NCBI RefSeq assembly: GCF_019139815.1 | Contig: NZ_CP077079.1 | Coordinates: 1,674,001 to 1,738,000, forward strand | Source: Pseudomonas asgharzadehiana | Lineage (GTDB): Bacteria > Pseudomonadota > Gammaproteobacteria > Pseudomonadales > Pseudomonadaceae | Reading direction: 5' to 3' | Length of the DNA: 64,000 nucleotides | Shown: positions 8,827 to 17,431 of the stretch, piece by piece | How positions within the stretch are numbered: the stretch's first letter is position 1 | Layout: each line of letters opens with the position of its first letter | Program-made: the position numbers and the translations under genes | The notes under the pieces: model-generated | The model's database searches: none | What the model saw: only the letters and a program-made list of their open reading frames with translations | Told to the model about the DNA's origin: nothing

Positions 8827-9969
8827 TTACTCCCCTTTGCCAGCAGCGGCAGCAGGAGCGGAACCGGCGGGCTTGGCGTTGTCAGCGTCCTTGACCTGGA
8901 CTTCGATGCCCGGCTTGATGAATTGCAGGCCTTCGGTGATCACGCGGTCACCGGCGTTCAGGCCTTTTTCCACCAGCCAGTAAGCGCCGTCAGTGCGGTT
9001 GGCCACCAGGGTGCGTTGCTCGACCTTGTTGTCCTTGTTCACCACCAGCGCCGTCGGAATGCCCTTGATGTCGCGGGTCACGCCTTGCTGTGGCGCCAGG
9101 ATGGCCTTGCTGTTCACACCGGCTTGCAATTGGGCGTGTACGAACATGCCCGGCAACAGGGTGTGGTCAGGGTTGGGGAACACGGCGCGCAGCGTCACGG
9201 AACCGGTGGTCTGGTCGACCGACACTTCGGAGAACTCCAGCTTGCCTTCCTGGCCGTAGTCGCTGCCGTCTTCCAGGGTCAGCTTGACCTTGGCGGCATT
9301 GGCGCCGGCTTTTTCCAACTGGCCGCTTTCCAGGTCGCGGCGCAGTTTGAGCATTTCAGCCGACGACTGCGTGACGTCGACGTAGATCGGATCCAGTTGC
9401 TGGATCACGGCCATCGCATCGGCCTGGCCATTGCTGACCAGTGCGCCTTCGGTCACCGAAGAACGGCCGATACGCCCAGAGATCGGCGCGAACACTTTGG
9501 TGTAGCGCACGTTGATCTGGGCCGTTTGAACGTTTGCTTCGGCGGTCATGCGGTTGGCGACGGCGGTGTCGTATTCCTGGCGGCTGACGGCTTGTTCATC
9601 GACCAACTGCTTGTAGCGGTCGGTGATGGATTTGGTCTGGGTCAGGGTGGCTTGTGCGCTTTTCAGGGTCGCGTCGTACACCGACGGGTCGATCTGATAG
9701 AGCTGCTGGCCTTCCTTCACGTCTGCGCCTTCCTTGAACAGGCGCTTGAGAATGATGCCGTTGACCTGCGGGCGAACTTCCGCGATGCGGTAGGCGGTGG
9801 TGCGGCCAGGCAGCTCGGATGTCAGGGTATAGGCTTGCGGTTGAATGGTGACCACGCCGACCTGAGGGGTTTGAGCGGGCGGAGCCGCTTCTTCCTTTTT
9901 ACATCCGCTGAGCAGCGATGCCAGGGCGACGGCAGTGACCAGAGCGGTAACAGCTGGCTTAAGTTGCAT
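8827..9969 (-). CDS. emhA: RND efflux periplasmic adaptor EmhA
   Basis: The protein has 380 residues and is the membrane-fusion lipoprotein that links EmhB to EmhC. The start MQLKPAVTALVTAVALASLL was chosen because it gives a clean lipoprotein signal ending LLSGCKK (lipidated Cys23) and has GAGGA 6 bases upstream; a longer frame upstream runs into the promoter. The lipoyl half-motifs are seen at RTTAYRIAEVRPQVNGIILKR and TKVFAPISGRIGRS, separated by an alpha-hairpin rich in Gln and Thr. It is the first gene of emhABC. EmhR would control the promoter in the gap to emhR. Confidence 0.92.
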   Translation of the reverse strand: MQLKPAVTALVTAVALASLLSGCKKEEAAPPAQTPQVGVVTIQPQAYTLTSELPGRTTAYRIAEVRPQVNGIILKRLFKEGADVKEGQQLYQIDPSVYDATLKSAQATLTQTKSITDRYKQLVDEQAVSRQEYDTAVANRMTAEANVQTAQINVRYTKVFAPISGRIGRSSVTEGALVSNGQADAMAVIQQLDPIYVDVTQSSAEMLKLRRDLESGQLEKAGANAAKVKLTLEDGSDYGQEGKLEFSEVSVDQTTGSVTLRAVFPNPDHTLLPGMFVHAQLQAGVNSKAILAPQQGVTRDIKGIPTALVVNKDNKVEQRTLVANRTDGAYWLVEKGLNAGDRVITEGLQFIKPGIEVQVKDADNAKPAGSAPAAAAGKGE

Positions 9970-10058
9970 GAAGATCCTCGGGTCAGGCGCGCAGAGTGCG
10001 CACAAGCAGTGTGGAAGGGTAAAAAACAAACGGTGAGTAGATAAGTAGCTTGCTACGC

Positions 10059-10092
10059 AATATACTTACGTTCATGGTTGTTTGTAAACTCT
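10059..10092. promoter_or_regulatory. EmhR/TtgR-type operator between emhA and emhR
   Basis: The segment reads, on the minus strand, TTTACAAACAACCATGAACG followed by TAAGTATATT. It is nearly identical to the TtgR operator of P. putida, which has the same TTTACAAACAACCATGAA core. It overlaps the expected emhA promoter and would also cover emhR, giving repression of both until a drug binds EmhR. Confidence 0.85.
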
Positions 10093-10255
10093 TGACAGGT
10101 TTCGCGCTTTGTTGACAAAGCAACGCCCGAAACCTCGATTCCATTACGTTCGGCACCCGTGACGGTGTCGTCCCACAAATATTTTGATGATCGTCCGCGT
10201 CTATTAACGTTGCGTTAACGATAGTCTCAAGTGTCTTGATTGAGGTTTTACTGCC

Positions 10256-10888
10256 ATGGTTCGTCGCACCAAAGAGGAAGCTCAGGAAACGCGCAGCCAG
10301 ATTCTCGATGCTGCCGAGCAAGCCTTCTATGAGCGCGGCGTCGCGCGCACCACGTTGGCCGACATCGCCGCGTTGGCCGGTGTGACGCGGGGCGCCATTT
10401 ACTGGCACTTCAGCAATAAATCCGATCTGCTGCGGGCGCTGCTCGATACGTTGCATGAACCGCTGGATGAATTGGCCAGGGCCAGCGAAAGCGAGGATGA
10501 ACTCGACCCACTGGGCTGCATGCGCAAGCTGCTGATTCATCTGTTTCATCAAGTGGCCCTGGACCCGAAAACCCGGCGCATCAACGAGATTTTGTTTCAT
10601 AAGTGCGAATTCACCGATGAAATGTGCGACATGCGCCGCCAGCGCCAAACCCATAGCCTGGAATGCAACTTGCGCATCGGCCTGACACTGCGTAACGCGG
10701 TCCATCGCGGGCAGCTTCCGCAAAACCTCGACACTACCCGGGGCGCTGTTTGCATCCATGCCTACATCAACGGGTTGATTGGCCAGTGGTTGCTGGTGCC
10801 CGACAGCTTTCAGTTACATCAGGAAGCCGAACGCTGGGTGGATGCAGGGCTCGACATGCTGCGCCTGAGCCCTAGCCTGCGCAATTGA
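10256..10888 (+). CDS. emhR: TetR-family efflux repressor EmhR
   Basis: The protein has 210 residues, starting [20 protein letters not shown]. The N-terminal TetR helix-turn-helix is [23 protein letters not shown] (residues 31-53). The ligand-binding part carries [21 protein letters not shown] and [16 protein letters not shown], which are highly similar to P. putida TtgR. It represses emhABC and probably itself by binding the operator at 10059-10092, and is released by antibiotics and plant phenolics in the TtgR paradigm. It is divergent from emhA. Confidence 0.93.
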   Translation: MVRRTKEEAQETRSQILDAAEQAFYERGVARTTLADIAALAGVTRGAIYWHFSNKSDLLRALLDTLHEPLDELARASESEDELDPLGCMRKLLIHLFHQVALDPKTRRINEILFHKCEFTDEMCDMRRQRQTHSLECNLRIGLTLRNAVHRGQLPQNLDTTRGAVCIHAYINGLIGQWLLVPDSFQLHQEAERWVDAGLDMLRLSPSLRN

Positions 10889-11081
10889 GACAAAATGCGT
10901 AATTGCATCAGGTTGTGTCAACAGTAAAGCCTAAGGACAGTCAATCGTCCTTCTGCCTGATTGGTGGGGTGACTTTATATACGGGCTGGCAGGCGGTTGA
11001 TAGGTAGTCGCCTAAGTATTTTGTAGCGATATTGTTGCCGCTATGTGAAGCAATGTTTCAAAGGTGAAACATACAGTCAAA

Positions 11082-11177
11082 AATGTGGGAGGGGGCTTGC
11101 TCCCGATGGCAGTGGATCAGTCAACACATACAGTGACTGACCCGCCGCCATCGGGAGCAAGCCCCCTCCCACATTTG
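11082..11177. repeat. REP inverted pair
   Basis: Two long inverted arms, aatgtgggagggggcttgct (11082 on) and its complement ending at 11177, enclose a cagtggatcag/ctgacccgccg inner segment. It occupies the 307-base gap between emhR and xenB. The rest of the gap (10889-11081) shows no gene or clear signal. It may act as a terminator for both converging genes. Confidence 0.9.
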
Positions 11178-11195
11178 GTTTTGCGTCTGAGGTGA

Positions 11196-12245
11196 TTACA
11201 GCGTCGGGTAATCGATGTAACCCACCGGGCCCTTGCCGTAGAAGGTTTCCGGATGCGCTTCGTTGAGCGGCGCATCGGCCTTCAGGCGCGCAGGCAGGTC
11301 CGGGTTGGCAATGAACGGCACGCCGAACGCTACGGCGTCCGCTTTACCCTCGGCCAGCCAGGCATTGGCGCTGTCCTTGGTGAAGCGCTCATTGGCGATG
11401 TACACGCCGCCGAAGGCTTTCTTCAGTTGCGGGCCGAGGCTGTCGGCGCCTTCTTTCTCGCGGGAGCAAATAAACGCGATGCCGCGCTTGCCCAGTTCGC
11501 TGGCGACGTAGTTAAAGGTTTGCGCCAGGTTGTCGTCGCCCATGTCGTGAGCATCCGCACGCGGTGCCAGGTGCACGCCCACACGGCCGGCGCCCCAGAC
11601 TTCGATGGCCGCATCGGTCACTTCCAGCAACAGGCGTGCACGGTTTTCCAGGGAGCCGCCATAGTTGTCGGTACGCTGGTTGGTGCTGCTTTGCAGGAAC
11701 TGGTCGAGCAGGTAGCCGTTGGCGCCGTGGATTTCCACGCCGTCAAAGCCGGCCGCCTTGGCGTTTTCGGCACCGGTGCGGTAAGCGTCGACGATCTCGG
11801 CGATTTCCGCGGTTTCCAGGGCGCGCGGCGTCGGGTAGTCGGCCAGCGGGCGCACCAGGCTGACATGGCCTTTGGCCTGGATCGCGCTAGGGGCTACCGG
11901 GGTCTCGCCGTTCAGGTACGACTCATGGGAGATGCGGCCCACGTGCCACAGTTGCAGGAAAATCTTGCCGCCCGCGCCGTGAACGGCCTTGGTCACGTTG
12001 GCCCAGCCGCGTACCTGGTCGTTGGACCAGATGCCCGGCGTGTCCGGGTAGCCCACGCCCAGCGGCGTCACGGACGTGGCTTCGCTGAGGATCAGCCCGG
12101 CTGAGGCGCGTTGCACGTAGTACTCGGCCATCAGCGCGTTGGGCACCCGGCCTTCATCGGCACGGCAACGGGTCAGCGGTGCCATGATGATGCGGTTCGA
12201 CAGTTGCAGGTCGCCCAGTGTGATCGGATCGAAAATAGTCGTCAT
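11196..12245 (-). CDS. xenB: Old yellow enzyme family alkene reductase (XenB-like)
   Basis: The protein has 349 residues, starting MTTIFDPITLGDLQLSNRII. It is an FMN-dependent NAD(P)H:flavin oxidoreductase with a TIM barrel. Seen are the FMN-binding MAPLTRCRA, the substrate-binding HGANGYLLDQFLQSSTNQRTDNYGG split over residues 180-205, and the C-terminal FGVPFIANPDL. The length and motifs closely match XenB of P. fluorescens, which reduces nitroglycerin, TNT and activated alkenes. The ATG at 12245 has AAAGGTG upstream; the longer frame reads into the neighbouring MFS gene. It probably forms an operon with the MFS and ArsR genes upstream (27-base gap), suggesting a response to reactive electrophiles. 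Confidence 0.9.
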   Translation of the reverse strand: MTTIFDPITLGDLQLSNRIIMAPLTRCRADEGRVPNALMAEYYVQRASAGLILSEATSVTPLGVGYPDTPGIWSNDQVRGWANVTKAVHGAGGKIFLQLWHVGRISHESYLNGETPVAPSAIQAKGHVSLVRPLADYPTPRALETAEIAEIVDAYRTGAENAKAAGFDGVEIHGANGYLLDQFLQSSTNQRTDNYGGSLENRARLLLEVTDAAIEVWGAGRVGVHLAPRADAHDMGDDNLAQTFNYVASELGKRGIAFICSREKEGADSLGPQLKKAFGGVYIANERFTKDSANAWLAEGKADAVAFGVPFIANPDLPARLKADAPLNEAHPETFYGKGPVGYIDYPTL

Positions 12246-12271
12246 GAAATAACACCTTTCAAGTGAGTTGA

Positions 12272-13438
12272 TCAGTTGGTCGCAGGGGCCAGGTCGGCGT
12301 TGCCGCTCTGACGGAAAGTAATCAGGGTTACCAGCAGGGCGAGGATCGCCAGCGCCGCCGCCGCCAAAGGCACGCTGGCCAGGCCGAAGCCGTGGGCGAT
12401 CACGCTGCCGCCAACCCAGGCGCCGAGGGCGTTGCCGATGTTGAAGGCGCCGATGTTCAACGTGGACACCAGGTTCGGTGCGGCCTTGCCGAAGGTCACC
12501 ACGTTGATCTGCAACGCGGGCACGGCGGCGAACGAGGCGGTGGCCCACAGGAACAAAGTGATTTCGGTCGGGATCACCGCGACGCTGGTCCAGCTCAACG
12601 CCGTGGACACCACCGCCATGCTGATAAACACGCCGATCAACGTGGCCGCCAGGCGCTTGTCCGCCAGCTTGCCGCCGATGATGTTGCCCACGGTGAGGCC
12701 CAGGCCGATCAGCAGCAGCGTCCAGGTCACGCCTTTGGGCGACACGCCGGTGACATCACCGAGCAGCGGTGCCACATAGGTGAAAAGGGTGAACATGGAG
12801 GCGGCGAACAGTGCGGTCATGCTCAGCGACAACCAGATACCGGCACCCTTGAGGGCCGCCAGTTCGGCGCGCATGTTGAGTTTCTCTTCGTCACGCTTGG
12901 CGGGCAGGAAACGGATCAGGCCGATCAACGCCACCACACCAATCACCGTCACCGCCCAGAACGTCGAGCGCCAGCCGGCTTCCTGGCCCAGCGCGGTACC
13001 CAGCGGTACGCCGAGCACGTTGGCCAGGGTCAGGCCGGTGAACATCAAGGCCACGGCCGATGCGCGTTTGTTGGCCGGCACCAGGTTAGCCGCCACCACC
13101 GAACCGATGCCGAAGAACGCGCCGTGGCACAGCGCGGTGACCACCCGGGCAAACATCAGCACGTTGTAGTCGCTGGCCAGGGCGCAGAGCAGGTTGCCGA
13201 TAATGAAAATACCCATCAACGCTACCAGTGCGGCCTTGCGCGGCAGCTTGGCGGTGGCCAGCGCCATGAACGGTGCGCCGATGGCCACGCCCAGGGCATA
13301 GCCGGTGACCAGCCAACCGGCGCCGGGGATCGATACGCCGAGGTCCGCCGCAACATCGGGCAGCAGGCCCATGATGACGAATTCGGTGGTGCCGATAGCG
13401 AAGGCGCTCAAGGCCAGGATAAGCAGCGAGAGAGGCAT
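12272..13438 (-). CDS. MFS transporter, DHA1 family
   Basis: The protein has 388 residues with 12 predicted membrane segments. It starts MPLSLLILALSAFAIGTTEF, and the GTTEFVIMGLLPDVAADLGVS opening is the mark of the AraJ/YdhP/NepI drug:proton antiporter branch. Loop 2-3 carries the MFS motif region APFMALATAKLPRKAALV, and segment 5 has the antiporter-type GVPLGTALGQEAGWR. It lies between the ArsR regulator (11-base gap) and xenB on the same strand, so it probably exports a compound sensed by that regulator. The substrate cannot be told from sequence. Confidence 0.85.
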   Translation of the reverse strand: MPLSLLILALSAFAIGTTEFVIMGLLPDVAADLGVSIPGAGWLVTGYALGVAIGAPFMALATAKLPRKAALVALMGIFIIGNLLCALASDYNVLMFARVVTALCHGAFFGIGSVVAANLVPANKRASAVALMFTGLTLANVLGVPLGTALGQEAGWRSTFWAVTVIGVVALIGLIRFLPAKRDEEKLNMRAELAALKGAGIWLSLSMTALFAASMFTLFTYVAPLLGDVTGVSPKGVTWTLLLIGLGLTVGNIIGGKLADKRLAATLIGVFISMAVVSTALSWTSVAVIPTEITLFLWATASFAAVPALQINVVTFGKAAPNLVSTLNIGAFNIGNALGAWVGGSVIAHGFGLASVPLAAAALAILALLVTLITFRQSGNADLAPATN

Positions 13439-13449
13439 TTTCGTGTCCT

Positions 13450-13776
13450 TTACAGCGGCGCGCTGAATTCAGCGCTGAGTTCAGTGGTAAGCGCCGCGAG
13501 GAAGGCTTGGATCGTTTCCTCGTTGCGCCGGAAAAAATGCCACTGCCCGGCCTTCTGGCTGCTGATCAATCCCGCCCGTTGCAAGGTGGCCAGGTGGGCC
13601 GACACCGTCGACTGGGACAAGCCGCAGCGTTGGTCGATCTGCCCGGCGCAGATGCCGTATTCGTGGTTGTGCAGTTGCTCGGGGAATTGCACTTTCGGGT
13701 CTTTGAGCCAGGTGAGAATGTCTCGTCGTACTGGGTGCGCCAGGGCTTTTATTATTTCGTCGAGGTCGATGGACAT
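13450..13776 (-). CDS. ArsR-family transcriptional regulator
   Basis: The protein has 108 residues. The winged helix-turn-helix covers KALAHPVRRDILTWLKDP (residues 10-27) and CGLSQSTVSAHLATLQRAGL (residues 51-70). The ArsR metal box ELCVCDL is absent. Two Cys residues occur in CAGQIDQRCGLS, which could support redox or electrophile sensing, though this is inference. It is the first gene of arsR-MFS-xenB. Upstream inverted repeats CCCGATATACC and GGTATATCGGG are its likely operator, implying autoregulation. Confidence 0.85.
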   Translation of the reverse strand: MSIDLDEIIKALAHPVRRDILTWLKDPKVQFPEQLHNHEYGICAGQIDQRCGLSQSTVSAHLATLQRAGLISSQKAGQWHFFRRNEETIQAFLAALTTELSAEFSAPL

Positions 13777-13836
13777 GGCAGTTGCTCGTTTCGGAAAGCG
13801 TTATATCGCGATGAGGCGAACTTTAAATCGCTACAT

Positions 13837-13890
13837 CCCGATATACCAATATGATTTTGATCTGAGACCCTTCTGAATCGGTATATCGGG
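13837..13890. promoter_or_regulatory. Candidate ArsR operator: inverted 11-mers
   Basis: CCCGATATACC (13837-13847) and GGTATATCGGG (13880-13890) are exact reverse complements separated by 32 bases, in the 153-base gap between the arsR gene and the divergent acpH. A further related ATATCGCGAT lies at 13803-13812, just upstream of arsR. Confidence 0.6.
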
Positions 13891-13929
13891 TTATAACGAT
13901 ACGTGGTTGGCAGTGCTAGACTGCGCGCC

Positions 13930-14514
13930 ATGAATTATCTCGCACATCTGCATCTGGGCGGCCAACTTCCGGCACAACTGCTGGGTAGCCTTTATGGCGA
14001 CTTTGTCAAAGGTCGCCTGCAGGGCCAGTTCAGCCTGCCGATCGAATCGGCGATCCAGTTGCATCGTTCCATCGACCGCTTCACCGACAGCCACCCGCTG
14101 GTAGGGGCGGCGTTATCGCGCTTCAGCCTTACGCGCAGGCGCTATGCGGGGATCGTCCTCGATGTGTTTTTCGACCACTGCCTGGCGCGGGATTGGGCGC
14201 TGTATGCCGACCAGCCGCTGGAGCATTTCACTTCGCAGGTGTACCGCGTGCTCGCGGCCGAACCGCAACTGCCGGGGCGGCTGGCGCAGATTGCACCGTA
14301 TATGGCAGCGGACGATTGGCTGGGCTCGTACCGTGAGTTCGCGGTGATGGAGCAGGTGCTGCGCGGGATTTCGCGGCGGTTGACTCAGCCGCAGGCGTTG
14401 GAACATGCGATGCAGGAGTTGCGTGTGTTGTATGAGCCGCTGAGTGAGGACTTCCGGATGTTCTATCCACAATTGCAGGCATTTGCACAAGACCAACTGA
14501 CTACTGAGATCTAG
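13930..14514 (+). CDS. acpH: Acyl carrier protein phosphodiesterase
   Basis: The protein has 194 residues, starting MNYLAHLHLGGQLPAQLLGS. Conserved metal-binding positions of the AcpH/DUF479 family, an HD-like hydrolase fold, are visible: LAHLHLG, LYGDFVKG, LHRSIDRFTDSHP and DVFFDHCLARDW. It removes the 4'-phosphopantetheine arm from holo-ACP, allowing prosthetic-group turnover. The start at 13930 was preferred because it begins with the conserved MNYLAH; earlier in-frame codons fall in the operator region. It is divergent from the arsR operon and followed directly by a REP. Confidence 0.88.
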   Translation: MNYLAHLHLGGQLPAQLLGSLYGDFVKGRLQGQFSLPIESAIQLHRSIDRFTDSHPLVGAALSRFSLTRRRYAGIVLDVFFDHCLARDWALYADQPLEHFTSQVYRVLAAEPQLPGRLAQIAPYMAADDWLGSYREFAVMEQVLRGISRRLTQPQALEHAMQELRVLYEPLSEDFRMFYPQLQAFAQDQLTTEI

Positions 14515-14515
14515 C

Positions 14516-14608
14516 TGTGGGAGGGGGCTTGCCCCCGATGGCGGTGGGTCAGTCACTGTATAGGTTGACTGAACTACTGCTATCGGGAGCAAGCCTCCTC
14601 CCACATTG
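14516..14608. repeat. REP inverted pair
   Basis: tgtgggagggggcttgcccc and the complementary arm gggagcaagcctcctcccac enclose a gtgggtcagtcac inner part. It begins 2 bases after the acpH stop and lies between the converging acpH and olsA genes. Confidence 0.88.
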
Positions 14609-14627
14609 GAACCGTGTTTAGCTCATA

Positions 14628-15419
14628 TCAGGCGGCGAACGCTGGCCGAACAGCCACTTGTTCGGTCTCCGGCAACGGCCCGAATAACGCCTTCTGCACC
14701 GCCTGCTGCGCCTGATACGCCAGCGCCGCGCGTTCCTGCCCGGCGCAGGCAATCGGTTTGAGTACGTGGATTTCCACATCGCCCTGATCGTTGGCAAACA
14801 AGCGCATCAGGTGCGACAGCAAATCGTCATCGCCAATAAACGGCGCCAGCGCATCCACTTGCCCGTCGCGCAGGTAGCGGATCGCCACCGGTTGCAGCGA
14901 TACGTGCGCGTCGATTGCGCTGGCCAGCAAACGCCCGTGGAACGTGCGCAGGCTGCGCCCGTCGGTGGTGGTGCCTTCGGGGAACATCAGCAGCGGGTGC
15001 TGTTGTTCCAAGTGACGGGTCATCTGCTTGCGGATCAGTTGGCTGTCACCCGAACCGCGACGGATAAACAGGCTGCCTGCCTTGGCGGCCAGCCAACCGG
15101 CGACCGGCCAGGTGCGCACTTCCGCCTTGGACAGGAACGACATCGGCGCCACCGCGCCCAGCAGTGGAATATCGGTCCAGGACACGTGGTTGCTCACCCA
15201 CAGCATCGGCTGCGTCGGCAACTCGCCGTGCACCGTCACGCGAAAGGGCAGGGCGTTGGTCAGCCGGGCCATAAAGAACCGCGACCAGCGCTGGCGACGC
15301 ACCATCGAATTGGCCACGCCCAAGCGTTCGAACAGGCCAAATACACTGGCCATGCTCAAGCCCAGCGCCACCACCACCAGCACGCGGGCGATGCGCCCGT
15401 AGATGCGTAGCCGGCTCAT
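14628..15419 (-). CDS. olsA: Lyso-ornithine lipid O-acyltransferase
   Basis: The protein has 263 residues, starting [20 protein letters not shown]. An N-terminal membrane segment anchors a PlsC-type acyltransferase: acceptor motif NHVSWTDIP (residues 76-84), GSLFIRRGSGD and FPEGTTTDGRSL. It adds the second acyl chain to lyso-ornithine lipid, a phosphorus-free membrane lipid. Its ATG overlaps the olsB stop by one base (TGATG), so the two are translationally coupled. PlsC-like acyltransferases are common; the assignment rests on pairing with olsB. Confidence 0.87.
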   Translation of the reverse strand: MSRLRIYGRIARVLVVVALGLSMASVFGLFERLGVANSMVRRQRWSRFFMARLTNALPFRVTVHGELPTQPMLWVSNHVSWTDIPLLGAVAPMSFLSKAEVRTWPVAGWLAAKAGSLFIRRGSGDSQLIRKQMTRHLEQQHPLLMFPEGTTTDGRSLRTFHGRLLASAIDAHVSLQPVAIRYLRDGQVDALAPFIGDDDLLSHLMRLFANDQGDVEIHVLKPIACAGQERAALAYQAQQAVQKALFGPLPETEQVAVRPAFAA

Positions 15420-16174
15420 CACATGGCCGCCTTGAAGTGACGTGCGTAACGCGGGCAGAGCTCGTCGCGCTTGAGCAGGATGAACACGTCGGCGACCTGG
15501 AAGTCTTCGTCCCAGCATGGCTCGCCGCAGATCTTCGCGCCCAGGCGCATATAGGCCTTGAGCAGCGGCGGCATTTCGGCAATTACGTTGGACGGCAAGT
15601 CCAGCGCCGGCAGCGGTTTTTTCGGTTCGGCGCGCAGGTGTTCGTTGCACAGGTAGCGTTCGCGCAGGCGCTGCATGATGGCGTGGGCCTGGATACCGCC
15701 GTCGTGCATCGGAATGCTCGCGCAACCCATCAAATAGCTGTAGCCGCCCTGGTTGAGCACTTCGGCCAACTCGCCCCACAACACCGCGATGGTGCCGCCG
15801 TTGCGGTAAGCCGGGTCGACGCAGGTGCGGCCGATTTCCAGGATCGGCCCTTGCAGGTGCAGCAGGCCATGCAGGCTGAATTCTTCTTCGCTGTAGAACC
15901 GGCCCAGGGTGCTGGCGGCCTGGTGGTCGAGCAAACGGGTGGTGGCGACCAATCGACCGCTGTTCAAATCCCGCACGCCGATGTGGCTGCAGTGAACATC
16001 ATAGTCATCCATGTCCAGGCCATGTTCCGCGCCTTTCAGCTTGGCGTTGAATTCGCCGCTGAACACGTTGAACCGCAGGGCCTGGGCTTCCTGCAAAGCG
16101 TTGGCGCCAACCAGGCGTTCGGCTTGCAGGCGGCGTTCATTGCCGGTGTCGCTGATGCGGGCGATCTGAGTCAT
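15419..16174 (-). CDS. olsB: L-ornithine N-alpha-acyltransferase
   Basis: The protein has 251 residues, starting [24 protein letters not shown]-like fold (acetyltransf_5/hemolysin-type) with [14 protein letters not shown], the acidic [21 protein letters not shown] and [21 protein letters not shown]. It transfers 3-hydroxyacyl chains from ACP to the alpha-amino group of ornithine, the first step of ornithine-lipid synthesis. Pseudomonas olsBA is induced by phosphate limitation; a near-consensus Pho box lies 117 bases upstream (16291-16308), with a separate CTGTCAT half-site oriented toward olsB. An upstream extension of the frame exists but lacks the family start. Confidence 0.88.
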   Translation of the reverse strand: MTQIARISDTGNERRLQAERLVGANALQEAQALRFNVFSGEFNAKLKGAEHGLDMDDYDVHCSHIGVRDLNSGRLVATTRLLDHQAASTLGRFYSEEEFSLHGLLHLQGPILEIGRTCVDPAYRNGGTIAVLWGELAEVLNQGGYSYLMGCASIPMHDGGIQAHAIMQRLRERYLCNEHLRAEPKKPLPALDLPSNVIAEMPPLLKAYMRLGAKICGEPCWDEDFQVADVFILLKRDELCPRYARHFKAAM

Positions 16175-16290
16175 GGCGAATCTCCGAGTGCCAGCCACTT
16201 TCGGCCGGTCGACTTGTTTGTCCAAACTCAGGCTATGTAGCCCCGGTGTCATCTCCATGAAGTTATGGTGACGCTTGGATGACAGCCCCT

Positions 16291-16308
16291 CTGTCGTCAA
16301 TCTGTCAT
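16291..16308 (+). promoter_or_regulatory. Candidate Pho box
   Basis: CTGTCGTCAATCTGTCAT matches the PhoB consensus CTGTCAT-N4-CTGTCAT with one mismatch and correct 11-base phasing. A possible -10 (TAGGCT, 16318-16323) follows at suitable spacing for transcription toward the serine hydrolase gene. A single inverted CTGTCAT half-site (16279-16285) points toward olsB. Confidence 0.7.
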
Positions 16309-16357
16309 GCGCCTGGGCTAGGCTCGCGGGCTCGAATGCCCCCTTGAGTCTGCGTCC

Positions 16358-17431
16358 ATGGTCAGAGGCTTGTTGTGTGTTGCCCTGCTGTTCATCACCG
16401 TTACCGCCCGCGCTGAAACCTGGCCCGACACGGACTGGGTCAAGGGCCCGCCACTGTCCGGCCCCGCCGTCGAAGCCCTCGAAACCTACGCATTCCCTGC
16501 GCGTGATGACGCCACCCGCCAAGGCATTCGCACCGACGCGTTGCTGGTGATTCGCGACGGCCAGGTCATTTATGAACGCTACGCCGCGCCCACCACCGCC
16601 AGCACGCCGCACCTGACCTGGTCGATCAGTAAAAGCCTGATGGCCACCGTGCTCGGCGTGGCCTACGGCGATAACCGCTTCAAACTCAGCGACCCCGTGG
16701 CGCGTTTTTACCCGCCAATGAAACAGCACCCGACGGTGACCATGGCCGACCTGCTGCACTGGGCCTCGGGCCTGGACTGGCAGGAAGACTACGAATACGC
16801 GCCGCTGAAATCTTCGGTGGTCGCGATGCTCTACACCCGAGGCCGCAGCGATATGGCCGAGTTCGCCGCCAACTCCGACTCATTCAGCGCCCCCGGTCAG
16901 GCTTTCCGTTACTCCAGTGGCGACAGCAATTTATTGTCCGCCGCGCTCAAGGGCATGCTCGGCCACAAGGCCTACATGAGTTACCCGTGGGATGTGCTGT
17001 TCCAGCCGCTGGGCATTCGCAACGCCACCTGGGAAACCGATGCCGACGAAACCTTCGTCGCCTCGTCCTACGCCTACCTCACCGCCCGCGACCTGGCTCG
17101 CGTAGGGTTGTTGATGGCACGTGACGGGCGTTGGCACCAGCAGCAATTGCTGCCCAAGGAGTGGGTCGCCTTCAACCGCCAGCCGTTCGCTCACTACAAC
17201 ACCGGCCAGGACGAAGCCGTTCCCGGCGGCCACTGGTGGCTTAACCAGGGCACGCCAAAGCCTTGGCCCGACGCCCCCGCCGACACCTTCGCCGCCCTTG
17301 GCCACTGGGGCCAGGCACTGTTCATAATGCCCGCCGAACACGTGGTGATCGTGCGCTACGGCGATGATCGCGACGGTACTTATCGTCACAACGAACTGCT
17401 TAAACGCGTACTCGCAGCGGTGCAGCCATGA
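16358..17431 (+). CDS. Beta-lactamase-related serine hydrolase, exported
   Basis: The protein has 357 residues with a signal peptide [19 protein letters not shown]. It is a class C beta-lactamase/6-aminohexanoate-dimer-hydrolase type serine hydrolase: the SxxK nucleophile motif is SISK (within [15 protein letters not shown], near residue 90), and the Tyr of the second motif is in [19 protein letters not shown] third motif is near [11 protein letters not shown]. It acts in the periplasm on an unknown amide or ester. It overlaps the next gene by 4 bases, and a Pho box lies 50 bases upstream, so phosphate limitation may induce it. Confidence 0.82.
   Translation: MVRGLLCVALLFITVTARAETWPDTDWVKGPPLSGPAVEALETYAFPARDDATRQGIRTDALLVIRDGQVIYERYAAPTTASTPHLTWSISKSLMATVLGVAYGDNRFKLSDPVARFYPPMKQHPTVTMADLLHWASGLDWQEDYEYAPLKSSVVAMLYTRGRSDMAEFAANSDSFSAPGQAFRYSSGDSNLLSAALKGMLGHKAYMSYPWDVLFQPLGIRNATWETDADETFVASSYAYLTARDLARVGLLMARDGRWHQQQLLPKEWVAFNRQPFAHYNTGQDEAVPGGHWWLNQGTPKPWPDAPADTFAALGHWGQALFIMPAEHVVIVRYGDDRDGTYRHNELLKRVLAAVQP

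Noticed and set aside
7213..10044. Very long open frame on the plus strand opposite emhB and emhA
   Set aside because: It mirrors the codon periodicity of the pump genes on the other strand, has no recognised domain and is His/Gln/Arg-rich, as antisense shadows in GC-rich DNA are.
9983..10759. 258-residue minus-strand frame over emhR
   Set aside because: It overlaps the well-supported emhR gene and its operator and has no domain.
11082..11177. REP pairs as a CRISPR array
   Set aside because: Only two inverted arms without regular spacers or cas genes; they are dispersed REPs.
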